Shown here: positions 9,128-18,900 of the stretch, piece after piece
Position numbering within the stretch: the first letter of the stretch is position 1
Layout: every line of letters begins with the position of its first letter
From: Paraburkholderia guartelaensis
Lineage (GTDB): Bacteria; Pseudomonadota; Gammaproteobacteria; Burkholderiales; Burkholderiaceae
NCBI RefSeq assembly: GCF_004353905.1
Contig: NZ_SMOD01000059.1
Span: forward strand, 1 to 38,664
Direction: 5' to 3'
DNA length: 38,664 bases
Translations under genes and position numbers: made by a program
Notes under the pieces: generated by a model
Database searches by the model: none
The model's input: the letters and a program-made list of their open reading frames with translations, nothing else
Told to the model about the DNA's origin: nothing

Positions 9128-9985
9128 ATGAACGGAACAGTGGTATCAGAAGAGCCGATCGATGGAGGCGGTTGGAGCGAGTCAAAAGGCTGGCTCGATC
9201 TCGTAGGTGCCGCTGGCAATAGCGACGATCTGGCTTCGATGGTCCGGCAATCGAATCTAGTCGATACGTTCGGTAACAGCACACGATCGCTGACCGATCT
9301 CGCTGGCGTAGCCAACAAGGTGTTCGATTTCCTCAAAGGCTACCGCTACGAGACGACGCTCCTCGACGATGCCCCTGTGTTCCTTCCCCTTGTAGAGGTC
9401 TGGAGCGCGTCAGGCGGCAAGATCAGGGTGGTTCACAAGCGATCGAAGAACGCGAGCGCCGACCTGACATTCGCATGGGGTGTGAAATTCGGCTCCAGCT
9501 CACGCCTCACGCTGGAGGAGATGGAGTCGTTCGAGGCTCCGGCGAAAGACCAATACGGCGTCATTCTGGAAGCCGGAGCACGCATCAGCGTTCGGCGCTA
9601 CGTCCACGCGTCGCGCGCGCCGATTGATCGCGTCGACATCAAACCGCCCGCGGGTATTGCGCGGCGGCGAACGCGCTCGCTAGGTACGCATCAACATCCT
9701 TGTCTCGGCACAGAGGTCACGCAGGAGCAGATTGAAGACCAGGGCTACGAAATCCTGGAGCAACATGAAGCGCCCGTGCGCATCGAACGTGCGATGGAGG
9801 TCTCGCAACGCTGGTCTCCTGGACTATCGGTGCCAGTCCTGAAGACAATGTTCGAAATGGAGGCCCAGATCGAGCAAGCCGACTCGATGAAGTATGAAAT
9901 CTCGCTACCCGGTGGCGCGACGTACGCGCTCTGTCGTCGTATCGCCGGACCGGACTTTCCGGTGTGCGTGCGGCTCATTGTTTGA
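9128..9985 (+). CDS. Unrecognised 285-aa protein upstream of the TPR-CHAT protease
   Basis: The ATG at 9128 is preceded by TTGGAG at a 7-base spacing. I do not recognise the family. The N-terminal third is mixed (WLDLVGAAGNSDDLASM, LTDLAGVANKVFDFLKG). The middle and C-terminus look beta-rich, with alternating polar and hydrophobic residues (LTFAWGVKFGSSSRLTL, YGVILEAGARISVRRY, YEISLPGGATYALCRR). No signal peptide, transmembrane helix or lipid anchor is visible. Its stop lies ten bases before the ATG of the CHAT gene, whose ribosome site overlaps the stop, so the two are almost certainly cotranscribed and translationally coupled. That pairing suggests a partner or substrate of the protease, by analogy with other bacterial caspase-like gene pairs. 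This is inference from position only. Confidence 0.75.
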   Translation: MNGTVVSEEPIDGGGWSESKGWLDLVGAAGNSDDLASMVRQSNLVDTFGNSTRSLTDLAGVANKVFDFLKGYRYETTLLDDAPVFLPLVEVWSASGGKIRVVHKRSKNASADLTFAWGVKFGSSSRLTLEEMESFEAPAKDQYGVILEAGARISVRRYVHASRAPIDRVDIKPPAGIARRRTRSLGTHQHPCLGTEVTQEQIEDQGYEILEQHEAPVRIERAMEVSQRWSPGLSVPVLKTMFEMEAQIEQADSMKYEISLPGGATYALCRRIAGPDFPVCVRLIV

Positions 9986-9995
9986 GGTGAACGCC

Positions 9996-12614
9996 ATGAT
10001 CACCGGTAGACAGCTTGCTGAGATGTTCGCCGCGAGGCAGTACGCACAAATGCTGGAAGTACTCGCGGCCGTAGAAGGGAACGCCACGCATTCAACGCCG
10101 GATGAATCGCTCGAGCTCATCTGGTTCAAGGCAAGGGCGCTGCATCGCCTCGACCGCCTGGACGACGCTATCGACCTGTTCGAGGGGATGGTCGCGCAAG
10201 GCGCATGGGACGGCACCCGGCTCGGCGCAATACTTCGCAATGAACTCGCTGAATGCTATCGGGAAAGCGGACAAAGCCCCACGCGCGCCCGCCAGCTCTA
10301 TTTGGAAGTCCTTGAACTTGACCCGGGAAACCCGGTGGTTCTGAACAATCTTGGCTTGCTCGAACAGGCTGAGGATCACTTCGAGAAGGCCGTGAAGTAC
10401 TTTCGTGCGGCGCGAGAAATCGAGTGCCAGGGTGACCAGCCTTCGGAGGTGGAGGCGGCGATCACAATGGACAATCTGGCTGGCGCCCTGCTTGACCTCG
10501 CGAACGCAAGTCGCGACGAGGCCGCTGGAGGCTGGATCGCCGAAGCAATCCAATTGCTGGAGGCCGCGCGAGCCGTCTTCCAGCAGGCCGGTGAGGAGGA
10601 GCTTGCCGCAGGGAATGCGATATACCTTGGACGTGCGCTACGCGACGTGGGCGAATTATCAAAAGCCTCGGAGCTAATATCAGGCGAACTGGCCGCATGT
10701 GAAGCGCGACCCTTCCTGCACGGCCGCGCGACAGAGCTGCGCGATGTCGCTGGCGAGATCCTCGTCGCAAAGGGGCGAAACGGCGAAGCGCGTGCACTTT
10801 ACACAGCACAGCTGGAGGTCGTCGGTGCGTCACATCTGCGTGCAAGAACCCTGGCCGCGCTGGCATCGATTGCCGTTGCCGAAGGAAACTGGCGCACCGC
10901 TCTCGAATTGAATGAGAAGCGCCTCGCCGGTTTGGCCGATCGCGTCGTCAACGAGGCAAAGCTGTCGACCTACGACGACCGGCTCGCCCTTTTCGACACT
11001 GCAGACGCGGCCGTGGGGTCGATGCTCGCCATTACAGCTGAGGCGAATGAGGCCGATCTGATCGAGCATACGCTGAGTGCACTCGTACGATGGCGCGGCG
11101 CGTACATCGAAATCGAGCGAATACTCCTTGCCGCTGCGCGTACAGCGGGAGCGGACGTTCGCGCGGCATGGGAAGACGTTCAACGCTCACGTCGCCTTCT
11201 CATCGAACATCTGTTGGGCGACCCCGGCCCCGAGATCACCGTTCACATGAGAACGAGCCGTCGACTGAATATGGAACTGGCCAAGGCTCATGGGCGATTC
11301 GTAGAACGTTTCGTACGGGATCAGGCATGCACGGCCGCCGACTCCGAACTCGCCGCCCTGCTCCACGGCAGTCTTCGCGAGCTGCTCTCCGGACTGCCTG
11401 CCGGGGCAGCGCTGGTCTGCTATACCCACCTTCATCGCGTGGCACCCGACGTGTCCACGGTCGCCAACGATGAGAAACATTACGTTGCGCTCATCTACCA
11501 GCAGGATGCGCCCACCGCCTGGGTTTCAATTGGCGACGCGCGGATTGTCGAGACGTTGGTGAGCACGGCGGTAGGTCAAATTGCAGATTCGGTCGGGACC
11601 GCCGAGTGTGACGACACCTGCCTGAAACAGCTCGGCGCACTGCTGCTCGATCCCCTTCGCCCCCACATCGATCAAGCGAGCCATCTCGTGCTCGCGCCGA
11701 TCGGCACGCTCTGGCATGTTCCATTCGAAGCGCTGGTGTTGGCTACGGGCCGTCCGGCGATCGAGTCCTGGAAGCGCATCACCTTCGTTTCCTATCCGAG
11801 CGAAATACGGCACTGGGGCAGTCGATGCGAAAACGAGAACCCGCCCGCGGTGTTCGGCGTTTCCGAGTACAGCAAATTCTGCGATGTTCCAACAGTGATG
11901 GGATTTACCGATCTCCCCGGTGCGCTCATCGAAGCGAAGCGAGTAGCTTCGATCCTCGGAGTCGAGCCCATTTGCAACGACGACGCCACAAAATCCAGGG
12001 TAGCCGCCGTCGTGAGACCTTCGATGCTGCACCTAGCGGCACACGCCGAATACGACGCCGATACGGACTGGAAATTCGAGAGCTACTTCAACATGTTCCT
12101 GACGATGTCGAGCGCACTACGCGGTCCGGATTACGACGCCGAGCGCCGTGTAGTCTTCTCGAACCCCCTGTTCCGGTCGATGATTGCACTTGCCGGAGCG
12201 AACGCGCTATTGACCGCCAATTCCCAGCCTGCGTACGGCAACGGGCTGCTGACGGCAGCGGAAGTCGAGCTGATGGACCTGCGCAGCACCCAGCTCGTGG
12301 TGCTGTCCGCCTGCAAAACCGTTCGGGGTCGCGCGCCAACGGGGCCTGTACGGGGACTCGCAACTGCGTTCGCGATCGCCGGCGCCGAATCGCTCGCCGT
12401 CAGCCTTTGGGATGTCGATGACCGCGCAACCCAGGAACTCATGGTTTCGATGTACCAACGTCTGTTGCGGGGAGAAACACTGGCTGATGCGCTCGCCAAC
12501 ACCAAGCTGCGCATCCGCAAGAGCTTTCCACGCGCGCGTAACTGGGCGGGCTTTATCGTCCTTGGCAATCCGGCGGCGCTGCGAGGCCGAGGTGCATCAG
12601 TTGAGGCGCCGTGA
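9996..12614 (+). CDS. TPR-repeat CHAT-domain (caspase-like) protease, 872 aa
   Basis: The start at 9996 has GAGGTG seven bases upstream, overlapping the previous stop codon. Residues about 20-330 are helical with TPR-like repeats (FKARALHRLDRLDDAIDLF, LNNLGLLEQAEDHFEKAV), a protein-binding scaffold. Residues about 540-865 form a CHAT domain, the clan CD peptidase fold related to caspases and separase. It contains LVLAPIGTLWHVPFEAL, the catalytic His in LHLAAHA (His683), the catalytic Cys in LVVLSACKT (Cys773), and the downstream FAIAGAESLAVSLWDVDD block. Both catalytic residues are present, so it is predicted active, probably in the cytoplasm because no signal peptide is seen. CHAT proteases usually act on a dedicated partner after activation of their sensor region. 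CHAT genes are not known to me as standard Tc-locus members. Confidence 0.9.
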   Translation: MITGRQLAEMFAARQYAQMLEVLAAVEGNATHSTPDESLELIWFKARALHRLDRLDDAIDLFEGMVAQGAWDGTRLGAILRNELAECYRESGQSPTRARQLYLEVLELDPGNPVVLNNLGLLEQAEDHFEKAVKYFRAAREIECQGDQPSEVEAAITMDNLAGALLDLANASRDEAAGGWIAEAIQLLEAARAVFQQAGEEELAAGNAIYLGRALRDVGELSKASELISGELAACEARPFLHGRATELRDVAGEILVAKGRNGEARALYTAQLEVVGASHLRARTLAALASIAVAEGNWRTALELNEKRLAGLADRVVNEAKLSTYDDRLALFDTADAAVGSMLAITAEANEADLIEHTLSALVRWRGAYIEIERILLAAARTAGADVRAAWEDVQRSRRLLIEHLLGDPGPEITVHMRTSRRLNMELAKAHGRFVERFVRDQACTAADSELAALLHGSLRELLSGLPAGAALVCYTHLHRVAPDVSTVANDEKHYVALIYQQDAPTAWVSIGDARIVETLVSTAVGQIADSVGTAECDDTCLKQLGALLLDPLRPHIDQASHLVLAPIGTLWHVPFEALVLATGRPAIESWKRITFVSYPSEIRHWGSRCENENPPAVFGVSEYSKFCDVPTVMGFTDLPGALIEAKRVASILGVEPICNDDATKSRVAAVVRPSMLHLAAHAEYDADTDWKFESYFNMFLTMSSALRGPDYDAERRVVFSNPLFRSMIALAGANALLTANSQPAYGNGLLTAAEVELMDLRSTQLVVLSACKTVRGRAPTGPVRGLATAFAIAGAESLAVSLWDVDDRATQELMVSMYQRLLRGETLADALANTKLRIRKSFPRARNWAGFIVLGNPAALRGRGASVEAP

Positions 12615-12830
12615 CACAATCGCACCCCGGCGTGGATGCGAACATGCAGGATAATCTGGCGCAATAGTTAAAGTTTGCGTTCAACCATCGTTCTCCGAAA
12701 AGACCGGCATCCGGAAACCGGTTTTCTGCGGCACCCATTGAGTTGAACATTGCCGACTGTCGTCTATATTTGATTGCGTCGACCGGATTCCGATCAATGA
12801 CTTTTAAGGGAATGAGAAGATAGATTTTCT

Positions 12831-12851
12831 TATAATTAGTAAGACTAATTA
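12831..12851 (+). promoter_or_regulatory. Candidate -10 box overlapped by an 8-bp palindrome, upstream of the BC toxin gene
   Basis: A perfect TATAAT occupies 12831-12836. It is overlapped by an inverted repeat with arms TAATTAGT (12833-12840) and ACTAATTA (12844-12851) around a 3-base spacer. No good -35 hexamer sits 16-18 bases upstream. The site lies in the 288-bp gap between the CHAT gene and the BC gene, 51 bases before the start codon. It reads like a repressor operator covering the -10 and start point of a separately controlled toxin promoter. Confidence 0.5.
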
Positions 12852-12902
12852 GCTTGATCTGGACGCAACCGAAACGAGTCGAAAGTCGTTGCAGGAGGAA
12901 CC

Positions 12903-15900
12903 ATGGCCGAGAACGGTTCAGAAGGCGACAACGGGCAGCCGGGGCCAACTGGGAAGCCATCGCCGTTCACGCCTCCGCAAATCAGCCTGCCGAAGGGCGG
13001 TGGCGCCATTCGCGGCATAGACGAAAAGTTCTCCGCCAATCCGGTAACGGGCACTGGCTCGCTGAGCGTGCCACTGGCTTTGAGCCCGGGACGCTCCGGG
13101 TTCGGACCGCAGCTCTCCGTGGAGTACGATTCGGGCAGTGGCAACGGTGTCTTCGGCATCGGCTGGAAACTGTCGCTGCCTTCGATCACGCGACGCACCG
13201 ACAAAGGGCTGCCTCAGTATCACGACTGCATCGAGTCCGATATTTTCATTCTTTCAGGAGCCGAGGATCTTGTCCCGGTCCTGCTCCGCGAAGACGAGGC
13301 GCAACGTCGTCCTGACGAATTCGAGCGCGACGGCTATCGGGTCAAACGCTATCGGCCGCGCATTGAAGGGCTGTTCGCGCGGATCGAGCGCTGGACCTGC
13401 ATCGAAAGCGGCGACGTGCATTGGCGTTCGCTTTCGAAAGACAATGTCCTGACCGTCTACGGTCTCGATGCGGCCTCGCGCATCGCGGATCCCGAGAACC
13501 CCGCACACGTATTCAGCTGGCTGATCTGCCGCAGCTACGACGACACCGGCAATGCCATCGTTTACGACTATGTCCCGGAAGATGGCCGCGGCGTCGATCT
13601 CGCGCTGCCAAGCGAACAGCGCCGCAGGCGCGAGGCAAACCGTTATCTGAAACGCATACGCTACGGCAACCGGCAGCCGCTCCTGCTCGATCCCGAAAGG
13701 CCGAGCTTTCGCCGCTCCCATCTCGAGCCGCACGATCTCGAAGGGGCGCGCTGGATGTTCGAAGTCGTCTTCGACTACGGCGAAGCGCACTACCGCGACG
13801 CGCCGCCTGACGCCGAGGACCGGATCTACGCGCACGCCTCGCCCTGCGCCACGGCCGACTGGCCGGCACGGCGCGACCCGTTCTCCACCTGGCGTTCCGG
13901 CTTCGAAATCCGCAGCTACCGGCTTTGCCGCCGCGTACTGATGTTTCATCACTTCCCCGAAGAACTTGGCGACGAGCCGTGCCTCGTCCGCTCGACGGCG
14001 TTTGAATATCGCGAGAAGCCGATCGGTTCCTTCCTCGAGCGGGTCGTGCAATCGGGTCACCGGCGGCGTGAAGACGGCCGTTATCTGACCCGCTCGCTGC
14101 CCCCGCTCGACCTCCAGTACACACCGAGTCCGATCGAAGACGCCCGGTTCGCCGGATATTGGCTCGCGGATGTTGACCCGGAAGACCTCGCCAACCTTCC
14201 CGCCGGAATTGATAACGCGCAGTATCGCCTGCTCGACCTCGATGGCGAGGGCATTGCCGGCGTGCTGAGCGAGCAGGCGCAGGCGTGGCTCTATAAGCCC
14301 AATCTCGGCAACGGCCGGTTCGGCGCCCTTCAAACCGCCGCTCGCATGCCGTCCACGACAGCGCTCGACGACTCGCGCCAGCAGTTCATGGACCTGAGCG
14401 GCGACGGCGTGCTCGACCTCGTCGACTTGGCGCCGACCGATCCGGGCTTTTACGAGCGCAAGCAGAACGCGGCATGGGAAGGGTTCAGGCCATTCCGCGC
14501 GCTGCCCGTGCGCGACTGGGCGGATCCGAACCTGCGTTTCGTCGATCTCACCGGCGACGGCATTGCCGACATTCTCGTTACCCAGGACGACGCCTTCACG
14601 TGGCATCCGTCACTATGGACCGAGGGCTTTGGCCACGGCCGGCGCGTCCCGGTACCGCTCGACGAGGAGCATGGGCCGCGCGTCGTGTTCGCCGACAACG
14701 CGCAGTCGCTCTATCTCGCCGACATGACCGGCGACGGACTCTCCGACCTCGTGCGGGTACGCAACGGCGAGATCTGCTATTGGCCCAATCGCGGCTACGG
14801 CGGCTTCGGCGTCAAGGTCACGATGGACCGCGCGCCGTGGCTCGATGCGCCCGACCTGTTCGACGAGGCGCGCATCCGGCTCGCCGACACCGATGGCTCC
14901 GGTACCACCGACATCGTTTATCTCGGCCGCGATGGCGTGACTGTTTATCTGAACGAGAGCGGCAATGGCTGGAGCGCCGCGCGGCAGATCCGGCCATTTC
15001 CTTGCGTTGACGACATCGCTTCGATCACCGTCGCCGACCTGCTGGGCCGCGGCACCGCGTGCCTCGTCTGGTCGTCGCCCCTGCCCGGGGACGCGGGGCG
15101 GCAGTTGCGCTATCTGGACCTGATGTGCGGTCGCAAGCCGCACCTGCTCGAGCGCACGATTAACAACCTCGGTGCGGAAACGCGCATCGACTACGCTTCA
15201 TCCACGCAGTTCTATCTCGCCGACAAGGCCGCGGGCACGCCGTGGGTGACGCGGCTGCCGTTCCCGGTGCATGTCGTCGAGCGGGTTGAGACCTTCGACC
15301 GCGTGAGCCGCAACCGCTTCGTCTCGCGCTACAGCTATCACCATGGCTACTACGACGGCGTGGAGCGCGAGTTCCGTGGCTTCGGCCGGGTCGACCAACT
15401 CGACACCGAGGCGCTCGCTGCGCTTTCGCAAAGCGATCGATTCCCGCGCGGGGACAATCTCGACGCCGCCTCCAGCGTGCCGCCGGTGCTGACACGCACC
15501 TGGTATCACACGGGTGTATTTCTCGAAGGCGGCCGCATCTCGCGGCATCTGGCGCATGAGTACTATCAGGAAGGTGCCGGGCGTTGCGGCGAGTCCACGC
15601 TCTCACATGAGCAGATCCAGGCGATGCTGCTGGACGACACGGTCCTGCCGGTGCGGCTCGATCCCGAAGAGGCGCGCGAAGCTTGCCGCTCGCTCAAGGG
15701 GGCGATGCTGCGGCAGGAGATTTATGGTCTTGACAGCACCGAGGCGGCTGGCAGGCCGTATTCCGTCACCGAGAGCAACTTCACAATTCGCACCTTGCAG
15801 CGGCGTGGGCCGAACCGCTATGGCGTGTTCTTCACGCACGCGCGGGAGCAGGTGAGCTTTCACTATGAGCGCAAGCTCTACGAGATCGAGGGCCATCGCC

Positions 15901-18900
15901 GCGCCGATCCAAGGGTCTCGCATGCGCTCACGCTCGAGGTCGACGATTACGGCAATGTGCTGAAGTCGGTGGCGGTGGGTTATGGAAGGCGGCATGCAGA
16001 TCCGTCACCGTTGCTGACCGACAATGATCGCGAACAGCAGGCTCGGCTGCAAATGACGTTGACCGAATCCGATTGTACGAATACCGTTGCCGAGGCCGAT
16101 GCTTGGCGCACACCGCTCCCGGCTGGGCAGCGTCAGTTCGAGTTGCTGAACATGAAGCCAAGGGCAGAGCTGCCCCGTGTTACCAATCTGTTCCGGTTCG
16201 CAGAGCTTGCCGACAAGGTTGCGTCGGCATCGAACGGCTCGCACGAACTTCCATTTGCGGACTGGCGGGGTCTCGGCGCCGTCGGCGTTATGCCATGGCG
16301 ACGCCCGCTCAAATGGACCCGCTCTCTCTATCGCGCGAACGACCTGCGCCGCTTGTTGGCGCCCGGCAGGCTCGAAGCGCTCGCTTTGCCGGGGCAAAAC
16401 TACACGCTCGCCTTTCCCGGCGGTCTACTGACCGAAGTCTACCGCCGTCGCTATCCAACCGAAGATCTCTTCCATGACCGCGCCGCCGTGTTGCGGGAAG
16501 CAGGCTATGTCGACGTCGAAGGGGACGGGAACTGGTGGACGCCATCGGGCCGAGTCTTCTACGCGGCGGATAGAGCCGACTTGCCCGATGAGGCCGACTG
16601 TGCCAGACACGAACTCGGCGAGGCACTGCGGCACTTCTTCGCTGTGCGCCGCCATCGCGACCCGTTCGGCAATGTCACTCATGTCAACTTCGACCGGCAC
16701 GACCTGGCGCCGGTAGAAACTGTGGACCCCGTCGGCAACATCAATCGCGCGGACCTCTGCTATCGGGTGTTGTTGCCCCGGCTTATCACCGACCCGAACG
16801 GCAACCGCTCCGAAGTGGCCTTCGATGCACTCGGGCTCGTCGCGGGCATTGCTGTCATGGGGAAGTCCGGCGAAAAGGTCGGCGACTCACTGGAAGGATT
16901 TGAGCCAGATCCCACCACCACGCAGCTGGGTGAATTCTTTGCCGATCCTCACGGATGCGCATTGCGTCTCATCGGCAATGCCACGACCCGAACCCTCTAC
17001 GATGTCAGGCGTTACTTCGCTGCGCAAAGAGCCGTCTTTTCCGCGATGGTTGCGCGCGAAACCCATGTATCGAATCTGCATCCCGGCGATCTGACGAGAA
17101 CGCAGATTGCCCTGCACTTCTCCGATGGCTTCGGCCGCGAAGTTCAGGTCAAGAAGCAGGCCGCTCCGGGTCCAGTCGGCAGTGGCGGCCCCACTGTCGC
17201 ACCGCGCTGGATTAGTAACGGCTGGACCATTTACAACAATAAGGGCAAGCCTGTGCGGCAATACGAGCCGTTCTTCACCGCCTCGCACGATTTCGAGTTT
17301 GCCGCAATCCGAGGCGTCAGCAAGATCTTGTTCTACGACCCGGCTGAACGTGTCGTCGCTATACTCAACCCTGAAAAGACCTGGAGCAAAGTGGTTTTCG
17401 ATCCGTGGCGGCAAACCAGTTCGGATGCCAATGACACGGTTCTCGCCAGTCCTCAATCAGATCCGGATGTTGGCGCTCATTTCCGCCGGCTCCCTCGAAA
17501 CGACTATCTGCCAACCTGGTATGAGCAACGGATCGACGGCCGCATGGGCCCTGCGCTGGCGGTGGCCGCACAAAAAGCCGCCCGTCACGCGAACACCCCC
17601 ACTGTTGCATACATCGACACCCTCGGCCGGAACTTCCTCGCTATCGACGACAACGGTGGCGAGCGCAAGTACCGCACGAGGACGGTTCTCGACATCGAAG
17701 GCAACCGCCGAGTCGTCATCGATGCATTCGATCGAGAAGTCCTCCGATGTGCCTACGACATGGGCGGCGTACAGGTGCACGAAGCCAGCATGGAGGCCGG
17801 CGAGCGTTGGCTACTCAAGGATATCGGCGGCAGGCCTGTGCGCTCGTGGAACAGCCGCCGCTACGAGGTCCGCACCGAATACGACGCACTCAGGCGGCCA
17901 TTGCGCTCCTTCGTGCGCGGCGGCGATCCCTATGAGCGCAATGCACGGCCGTTTCCGGAGGAGATCCTGTTCGAGCGCGCCATCTACGGCGACGCGCCCG
18001 ATACCGGGATGAACGAGCGTCGACAGCGGGCGGCCAACTTGCGCGGCAAGCCCTACCGTCACTTCGATACGGCAGGGATCGTCACTACCAGCCAGTACGA
18101 TTTCAAGGGCAATCTCCTGCATAGTGAACGGAAATTCTGCTGCGACTTCAGGAGTGTGCCGAACTGGTCGCGCCATCCCTCGGTTGAGGCGGAGCGGTTT
18201 ACTGGCAGCACGACCTACGACGCGCTCAACCGGCAAGTCACCGTCCAGAGCCCGGACGGCAGCGTATGCCACGCCCGCTTCAACGAGACCGGACTGCTGG
18301 AGGCTATTGACGTTGCGTTGCGCGCCGCAGAGCACAGCGACGACAAAACGCGAACGCCGTTCGTGCGCCGTATCGACTATAACGCCCGGGGGCAGCGCCA
18401 GCGCGTCGAATATGGCAATGGTGCGCGGACGGACTACGAGTACGATCCGCAGACATTCCGGCTGATCCGCCTGCATACGGCGCGCCCATTCGAGCGCGAC
18501 GCCATAAGCGCACAGATTCTCGCCGACGAGTCGCGGATTCAAGATCTACATTACACCTTCGATCCCATCGGCAACATCACCGAAATCGCCGATCATGCAT
18601 TGCGCACGGTATTTCATCGCAATAGCAAAATCGATCCCGTCTGCCGCTATACGTACGACGCGCTTTATCGCCTGATTTGCGCAACGGGACGCGAAAACAT
18701 CGGGCAAAGCACCTTCGACCTCGCGCCACATGACGGCAATTATCGTGACTACCCATACCTGGGTGCGGCGCGGCTCAAAGATCCGCAAGCACTGCGGCAG
18801 TTCACCGAGCATTACGAGTACGATCCGGTCGGCAATTTCGTGAGCCGTCTTCATCGTGCCGAACATGGCAGCTGGACGCGGCACTACAGCTATTGCGAAA

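Noticed and set aside
9128..9985. Possible bacterial gasdermin
   Set aside because: Size and position beside a caspase-like protease fit, but the N-terminus has no lipidation-type Cys or hydrophobic start and no gasdermin pattern is visible; left as unknown.
13254..14606. 450-codon minus-strand open frame inside the BC toxin gene
   Set aside because: It is antisense to clear SpvB/FG-GAP coding sequence and has no family motifs; long antisense frames are expected in GC-rich DNA.
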